Notes under the pieces: generated by a model
Seen by the model: only the letters and a program-made list of their open reading frames with translations
The model's database searches: none
What the model was told of the DNA's origin: nothing
Program-made: the position numbers and the translations under genes
Part shown: positions 59,232 to 64,000 of the stretch, piece by piece
How positions within the stretch are numbered: position 1 is the first letter of the stretch
Layout of the letters: each line of letters starts with the position of its first letter
From: Methanospirillum purgamenti
GTDB lineage: Archaea > Halobacteriota > Methanomicrobia > Methanomicrobiales > Methanospirillaceae
Strand: one strand, 5' to 3'
Length of the DNA: 64,000 nucleotides
NCBI RefSeq assembly: GCF_018502485.1
Contig: NZ_CP075546.1

Positions 59232-59492
59232 ATGAAGAATCAGATAACTGACCTGATCGGACTTAAAATTTATTCTGAAAACGGGATGTTTATCGGAGAA
59301 GTGGATGATATTATCCTGGATATTGATTCTAAAAGAATAGATGCTCTGGCGGTGGGTAAGCTGAATCCGGAAGTAATAGAAGTAAAGACTCATAAAGGTG
59401 TCAAAGTTCCATACAGGTTGGTAAAAAGCATATCTGATGTCATTGTAATACGCCACGTACCCCAATTATTCAGAAGTGACGGGGATCTCTGA
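59232..59492 (+). CDS. PRC-barrel domain protein, 86 aa
   Basis: A single PRC-barrel: IGLKIYSENGMFIGEVDDII then LDIDSKRIDALAVGKLNPE and VPYRLVKSISDVIVI. These small beta-barrels occur in RNA processing (RimM-like) and as stand-alone archaeal proteins of unknown function. It lies 11 nt before thg1 on the same strand, so a link with tRNA processing through co-transcription is possible. No extra domain. Confidence 0.88.
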   Translation: MKNQITDLIGLKIYSENGMFIGEVDDIILDIDSKRIDALAVGKLNPEVIEVKTHKGVKVPYRLVKSISDVIVIRHVPQLFRSDGDL

Positions 59493-59503
59493 ATATTTCG
59501 GTT

Positions 59504-60247
59504 ATGAAAGAGAGGGAGATCTATGCTGACCTTCGGACACTATCTCCCATTATTGTCCGTCTTGATGGCCGGGCATTTCATCAGGTAACCCGGAATTTAT
59601 CATTTATTGAACCATTTGACGAGCGGTTCGCAGCCGCAATGACACAGGTGACATCCAGGCTCTTGGGAGATGCCGGGTTCGCCCCAGTATTTGGGTATAC
59701 TTTTTCTGACGAAATTAGTCTGTACTTTACTGAATGCCCCTATCTTGGACGAGTTGAAAAGATTGACTCAGTTCTCGCATCATTTGCAGCAAGTGCCCTC
59801 ACGATAGCCCTACAACTCAAAGAGCCGGTCTCATTTGATGCACGAATTATCCCAGTTACTCCAGATCATGTCCTATCCTATCTATCCTGGCGACAACAAG
59901 AAGCATGGCGAAACCATATGAACGGCTGGAGTCAGAAATTACTGAAAGATGAAGGGTATACATCTCAGGAAGCAGCCTCCATGCTCCATGCAATGAAAGC
60001 AGCAGAACTTCATGAATTCTGTTTTCAGCGGGGTGTAAATCTTGCCATGACTTCTGCCTGGCAACGTCGGGGTATTCTAGTTTATCGGAATGTTATCGAG
60101 AAAGAAGGGTATAATCCGAAGACAGATGAAAAGACGATAACTACAAGAAGGATTGTGATGATTGACAAGGATATTCCTTTATTTGGGAAACCGGATGGTC
60201 GAGAATTATTATGTAAAATATTACGTGGATACATTAATATTTTTTAA
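59504..60247 (+). CDS. Thg1-family tRNA 3'-5' nucleotidyltransferase
   Basis: 247 residues, family length. The polymerase-like palm is clear: IIVRLDGRAFHQVTR (Asp for metal 1), YTFSDEISLYF (Asp-Glu), and SLYLSWRQQEAWRNH as the helical domain. Thg1 adds G at the -1 position of tRNA-His; archaeal members also extend 5' ends by templated 3'-5' addition (Thg1-like proteins). Most archaea encode tRNA-His with G-1, so the archaeal role is usually tRNA repair. Operon with the PRC-barrel gene upstream. Confidence 0.9.
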   Translation: MKEREIYADLRTLSPIIVRLDGRAFHQVTRNLSFIEPFDERFAAAMTQVTSRLLGDAGFAPVFGYTFSDEISLYFTECPYLGRVEKIDSVLASFAASALTIALQLKEPVSFDARIIPVTPDHVLSYLSWRQQEAWRNHMNGWSQKLLKDEGYTSQEAASMLHAMKAAELHEFCFQRGVNLAMTSAWQRRGILVYRNVIEKEGYNPKTDEKTITTRRIVMIDKDIPLFGKPDGRELLCKILRGYINIF

Positions 60248-60294
60248 TCCTTCGTTATTAATTATTTATTATATCATTATATACCCAGGCACCC

Positions 60295-60372
60295 ATGAAA
60301 CGGTGTACGGATAGTAAGTATGAGTCCTGGTTAAATCCTAACTGTGAAGGAATTGAGGCGATATTTTATTAA
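60295..60372 (+). CDS. 25-aa ORF between thg1 and ileS, doubtful
   Basis: ATG 60295 encodes MKRCTDSKYESWLNPNCEGI then EAIFY. Two Cys 12 residues apart and a TATA-like stretch (TTATATCATTATATACC) upstream make it worth listing, but no strong ribosome site is present. It may equally be random. Confidence 0.2.
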   Translation: MKRCTDSKYESWLNPNCEGIEAIFY

Positions 60373-60384
60373 AAAATATGTGGT

Positions 60385-63300
60385 TTAACCGGCCAGAGAT
60401 ATCCCCAGAGTAACATTCACTCCTTCAATATCCCATTCCCGGTCTAGCTGGAATAAAGACGATGCATCTCTGCTACTGACAGTTGAATGAATCTTCAATA
60501 TCTTCCCTCTGACTTCCTGTTTCATGAGATCCTGCCATGTTTTAGTCAGGAGATTTCTCACATGATCATCACTGATGATTGCATCAATAATAATATTATC
60601 ATCAACATTCAAATCAAGTTGTTTTCTCATATCCTGAAGTCTTCGGATGATTTCTCGACAATATCCTTCAGCTTCAATATCTTCTGTAAGAGTTACATCC
60701 ACATAGACAGAAGCATCTGGCATCTCCGCACCAAACACCTGATCAGGAAGTGACTTGGTAAAGGTCATATGTTCTGCGGTAAGGACAAATTCCTCTTTTC
60801 CATCAGATAAGGTAACTGATCCAGACTCTTCCAGTTGTTTCCGAAGCAGGGTACCATCTGCAGATTCTATTAGACCTTTAACAACCGGACCGGTTTTTCC
60901 AAATGAGGGCCCGATCTTTTTCATTACCGGTTCAGCATTATACCGCATCTGATCCCAGGTACCGACAATTACCTGAATGTTTCGTGTATTTGCCCTATCT
61001 TTCGCCAGTTCTTCCATTTTCCTAAATGAATCTGCCACAGATTCACTTGAGGTAACAACAATGACATTCTGAACTGGCCAGCGGAGTTTTCTTTTTCCTG
61101 CCTGACGAGCATTTGCCACTGCTTCATCAAAGGACCTGACAACATCCATCCGGCGTTCCAGATCTTCATCAATGAATCGGATATCCCCAGAAGGCCAGGA
61201 AAGCATATGAATAGACACCGGATCAGACGGGAGCCGGAGGTTTTCATACATTGCCTCAGTAATATGGGGTGCAAACGGAGCGAGTAATCTACACAGGGTC
61301 CGAAGACAATATGCAATTGTTTCGTAGGCAAATTTTTTATCTGGTGAATCCTCTTCAAGCCACATACGGGGCCGGACTATCTGAACATACCATCGTGAAA
61401 GATCTTCCAGAATAAAATTCATTAACTGTCTTGTAATCCGGTGTAGTTGGTACTCACCCATATCTGGTGATATCTGTTTTGCGATGGAATTGATCCGTGA
61501 GATAATCCACCGGTCAATCTCAGGCATTTCCCTGATGGATCGTGATATATAATCATCATCTGATGTACCATCTGCTGCTGCTACAGGAGTGAAACCATCA
61601 AGGATCATGTACGGAAGTGGGAACCGGTACACATTCCAGAGGATGTTCATCGTCCTGTTTACCGTGGATACTCCATCCCAGTTAAATTTCAGATCATCCC
61701 AGGGAGCATTTGCTGAAAGAACATACAACCGGAGAACATCAACACCAAACTTCTGGACAACCTCTTCCGGTGTTACAACGTTTCCAAGACTTTTACTCAT
61801 CTTGCGGCCATCAGCATCAAGTGCAAATCCATGCATCAGGACGCTTTTATAAGGTGACCGGTTAAACGCAATGGTTGAAGCACCAAGTTGTGAGTAAAAC
61901 CACCCTCTTGTCTGATCCTGACCTTCAGTGATGAAATCTGCAGGCCACATTTCATGGAATAGTGCATCACTTCTGGGAAATCCGAGAGTTGCCCATGACG
62001 CCATGGCTGAATCAAACCAGACATCAAAGATATCCTCAACACGCTTCATTGAACCGCCACAAGAACACGGCACAACGATATCATCGACATATGGCCGGTG
62101 AGGATCAGTAAGAGATGTTCCTGCAGCTTCATTCAATTCAGCAACCGTCCCAAAGACGCGGCTTTTTGAACATACAGGACACTGCCAGACCGGAATCGGA
62201 ATACCCCAATACCGTTGCCGGGAGATACACCAGTCACGGGCATCTGAGACAAAATCATAAAACCGGGCACTGCCAGCCCATTCCGGATACCAGGACGTTG
62301 CTTTTATCTCAGAAAGCATCTTCTCTTTCATCTTCGGAACCGAGATGAACCACTGCTCAGTAGCCCGATAGATGATTGGAGTCTTACATCTCCAGCAATG
62401 ACCATACCGGTGTGTTATCTTCTGTCGTGCAAGCAGGTGAGAGCCAAGGTCCTCCAGAATCTTCTCATTGGCATCCCTGACAAACTGACCAACATACACA
62501 CCACCTTCTTCGGTATAGTATCCGGCTCCATCTACCGGACAGAATACATCAAGTCCTTTTTCTACACCGAGGAGATAATCATCCCACCCATGACCTGGAG
62601 CAATATGAACCATACCGGTGTTGTCCATCTCAACAAATCCGGCAATCACAACCTGATGGTCTATGGTTTTTTGTCGTGGGATAAGTTCTACAAGTGGAGA
62701 TGTGTATTTTGTTCCGGCAAGGAAAGACCCGGTTTTTTCAGAGAGAATGGAAAAGCCCTGATATTTTCCCCGTTTTAATACTGGCTCGACAAGATCTTTT
62801 GCAATCCAGAGAATCTCTTTCCTGCCGTCTTTTACTGCCTCTACCTGTGCGTAAATGAAATCCTTGTCTACTGCAACGGCAACGTTTGCCGGAAGTGTCC
62901 ATGGAGTTGTTGTCCAGATAACCAGATATTCATTATCCACTCCCTGGATTGGAAATTTTACAAATATTGAAGGATCCTGCTCATCCCAGTATTCCACTTC
63001 AGAATCTGCAATGGCAGTCTCACACCGTGGACACCAGTTAACTACCCGATGACCGCGTTCTAACAGACCTTTTTCATGAGCCTGTTTCAAGGTCCACCAT
63101 GCCGCTTCAATGTATTCGGGCATGATAGTCTGATATGGGTTATCAAAGTTCATCCAGATGCCAAGAGCCTTAAACTGCTCTGACATGATGTCTTTGTGAC
63201 TTATGGCAAACTGTTTACACCGCTCGATGAACGTCCCGATTCCATATGCCTCAATATCTTTCTTATTTTCAAATCCTAATTCATGCTCGACCCTGACTTC

Positions 63301-63573
63301 AATAGGAAGTCCATGCATATCATATCCTGCCCGGTCAATGACATGAAATCCGTTCATCCTTTTAAACCGGAGAATACTGTCTTTGAGGATCTTATTCCAG
63401 GCTGTTCCAAGGTGGATATGACCGGTTGTATACGGAGGGCCGTCTACAAAAAACCAGGTTTTCCCATTTCGGTTCTGTTCTTTTACCCTGGCATATATCT
63501 CCTCCTGAGTCCAGAATTTCTGGACTGAGGCTTCAATATCCTTGGGTGTAAAACTGCTGGTAACCTCTCGCAC
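60385..63573 (-). CDS. ileS: Isoleucyl-tRNA synthetase
   Basis: 1062 residues, archaeal/eukaryotic-type IleRS. Class I signatures: PPYTTGHIHLGTAWNKILKD for HIGH (~46-65), and DGRKMSKSLGN for KMSKS. The editing domain is inserted in between (~190-400, WTTTPWTLPANVAVAVDKDF). Zinc pairs are WRCK and CPVC...CSCGG. C-terminal tRNA-binding region ends with an acidic beta part (LDVNVDDNIIIDAI-like). Start is GTG at 63573 with GAGGAAAT before it, the only strong initiation site there. A single gene as far as visible; the neighbour to the right (DUF2207) ends ~60 nt upstream. Confidence 0.97.
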   Translation of the reverse strand: MREVTSSFTPKDIEASVQKFWTQEEIYARVKEQNRNGKTWFFVDGPPYTTGHIHLGTAWNKILKDSILRFKRMNGFHVIDRAGYDMHGLPIEVRVEHELGFENKKDIEAYGIGTFIERCKQFAISHKDIMSEQFKALGIWMNFDNPYQTIMPEYIEAAWWTLKQAHEKGLLERGHRVVNWCPRCETAIADSEVEYWDEQDPSIFVKFPIQGVDNEYLVIWTTTPWTLPANVAVAVDKDFIYAQVEAVKDGRKEILWIAKDLVEPVLKRGKYQGFSILSEKTGSFLAGTKYTSPLVELIPRQKTIDHQVVIAGFVEMDNTGMVHIAPGHGWDDYLLGVEKGLDVFCPVDGAGYYTEEGGVYVGQFVRDANEKILEDLGSHLLARQKITHRYGHCWRCKTPIIYRATEQWFISVPKMKEKMLSEIKATSWYPEWAGSARFYDFVSDARDWCISRQRYWGIPIPVWQCPVCSKSRVFGTVAELNEAAGTSLTDPHRPYVDDIVVPCSCGGSMKRVEDIFDVWFDSAMASWATLGFPRSDALFHEMWPADFITEGQDQTRGWFYSQLGASTIAFNRSPYKSVLMHGFALDADGRKMSKSLGNVVTPEEVVQKFGVDVLRLYVLSANAPWDDLKFNWDGVSTVNRTMNILWNVYRFPLPYMILDGFTPVAAADGTSDDDYISRSIREMPEIDRWIISRINSIAKQISPDMGEYQLHRITRQLMNFILEDLSRWYVQIVRPRMWLEEDSPDKKFAYETIAYCLRTLCRLLAPFAPHITEAMYENLRLPSDPVSIHMLSWPSGDIRFIDEDLERRMDVVRSFDEAVANARQAGKRKLRWPVQNVIVVTSSESVADSFRKMEELAKDRANTRNIQVIVGTWDQMRYNAEPVMKKIGPSFGKTGPVVKGLIESADGTLLRKQLEESGSVTLSDGKEEFVLTAEHMTFTKSLPDQVFGAEMPDASVYVDVTLTEDIEAEGYCREIIRRLQDMRKQLDLNVDDNIIIDAIISDDHVRNLLTKTWQDLMKQEVRGKILKIHSTVSSRDASSLFQLDREWDIEGVNVTLGISLAG

Positions 63574-63634
63574 GTTATTTCCTCAAAAATTCCTTATATT
63601 AATTACCGCACGGGCAGATAGGTGTTTCTTACCT

Positions 63635-64000
63635 TTACCACCCTCCGGCACCACCTCCTCCAAATCCACCACCACCGCCAAAGCCTCCTCCACCATATGA
63701 TCCACCAGACCCAGAGGATGGAGGATGGTAGGCAAGCATCGGGGAAAAGCCAGTATGAATAATTGCTGGCGCAAACCATCCTCCGGAAGGAAGATCTGGA
63801 ACATGAATATCGAGCGACCTTAGTGTTTTAGATACCTGATTGCCAACGCCAAGGGCTGTTCCATAGACCATCCAGTCTCCCCAGATAGCAATATCTTCAG
63901 GTTTATATCGTTGCATCATAACAGAATCTGACAAAAATTTCTGAAACGATTCCCACTGTAATCGATTCTGATAATAATCATCCTTCCAGGTTCCAAACAG
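63635..64000 (-). CDS. DUF2207-type membrane protein, 5' part outside window
   Basis: Only the C-terminal ~121 codons are present. The frame runs through the right edge: LFGTWKDDYYQNRLQWESFQ, KFLSDSVMMQRYKPEDIAIW, GDWMVYGTALGVGNQVSKTL. The pattern W-x-x-F-x-x-F-L-x-D, Y-x-P-E-D-I and W-x-x-x-x-V-Y-x-T-A-L-G-V is that of the DUF2207 C-terminal region. It ends in a Gly-rich tail (GGGGFGGGGGFGGGGAGGW), common in these proteins. Predicted membrane protein of unknown function. Start not visible. Confidence 0.85.
   Translation of the reverse strand: MFGTWKDDYYQNRLQWESFQKFLSDSVMMQRYKPEDIAIWGDWMVYGTALGVGNQVSKTLRSLDIHVPDLPSGGWFAPAIIHTGFSPMLAYHPPSSGSGGSYGGGGFGGGGGFGGGGAGGW

Noticed and set aside
1..64000. 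CRISPR arrays, rRNA genes, integrases
   Set aside because: No regularly spaced repeats, no rRNA-like sequence and no tyrosine or serine integrase frame were seen on either strand.

Overview
The window reads as a methanogenic euryarchaeon of the order Methanomicrobiales, most likely Methanospirillum or a close relative. This is inferred from gene content, not from a search. The archaeal markers are: a hexulose-6-phosphate synthase/RraA fusion; archaeal-type CoaD, Trm1, MptE, Thg1 and DRG GTPase; a UbiA-type prenyltransferase of archaeal lipid synthesis; an HdrA-like flavoprotein; DUF3821, PKD and dockerin-like surface proteins; and many PAS/response-regulator proteins. Several genes lie 20-35 nt downstream of archaeal TATA boxes, and three tRNA genes have T-run ends.

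Layout. 1-12.9 kb: a cut phosphodiesterase/sulfatase-fold gene with msrA, exported proteins (DUF3821, subtilisin, papain-like/PKD/beta-helix giant), nitroreductase, the HPS-RraA fusion, a MarR regulator overlapping an MFS transporter, and a REC-PAS-PAS regulator. 13-22.5 kb: ion transport. A P2C-like P-type ATPase forms a 4-nt-overlapping operon with two TrkA/RCK proteins; SatP-type and SLC13/RCK carriers and a rubredoxin-flavodoxin protein follow. 23-30.7 kb: a response regulator in tandem with a 1587-residue multi-PAS histidine kinase, then a methyltransferase and a flavin reductase-like protein.

31.3-40.7 kb is an accessory island ending at tRNA-Glu. It holds a lipoprotein, a decayed three-gene module (frameshifts plus an in-frame TGA), a Ser/Thr kinase-TPR protein, an IS110-family element with a structured non-coding leader that looks like a bridge RNA, a GC-richer set of broken Cys-rich genes, a 199-bp imperfect duplication, a PIN toxin with a 53-residue overlapping partner, and a MntA/HepT nucleotidyltransferase-HEPN pair. 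No integrase was seen.

40.8-64 kb is mostly core housekeeping: DRG GTPase, trm1, tRNA-Arg, UbiA-type prenyltransferase, a four-gene block (gamma-carbonic anhydrase-like, short HdrA-like, MtnA-like, DUF116), coaD, pyrBI, a 1000-residue HEAT-repeat protein with a small zinc-ribbon partner, tRNA-Lys, an overlapping RCK-DHH/mptE/radical-SAM operon, a site-2 protease with CBS domains, a META-domain protein, a PRC-barrel protein, thg1, ileS, and the 3' part of a DUF2207-like membrane protein cut by the window end.

The features most worth following are the IS110 leader, the decayed module around 33 kb, the unannotated PIN-partner ORF, the Na,K-ATPase-like pump with its RCK partners, and the radical SAM protein with a CX7CX2C cluster motif.
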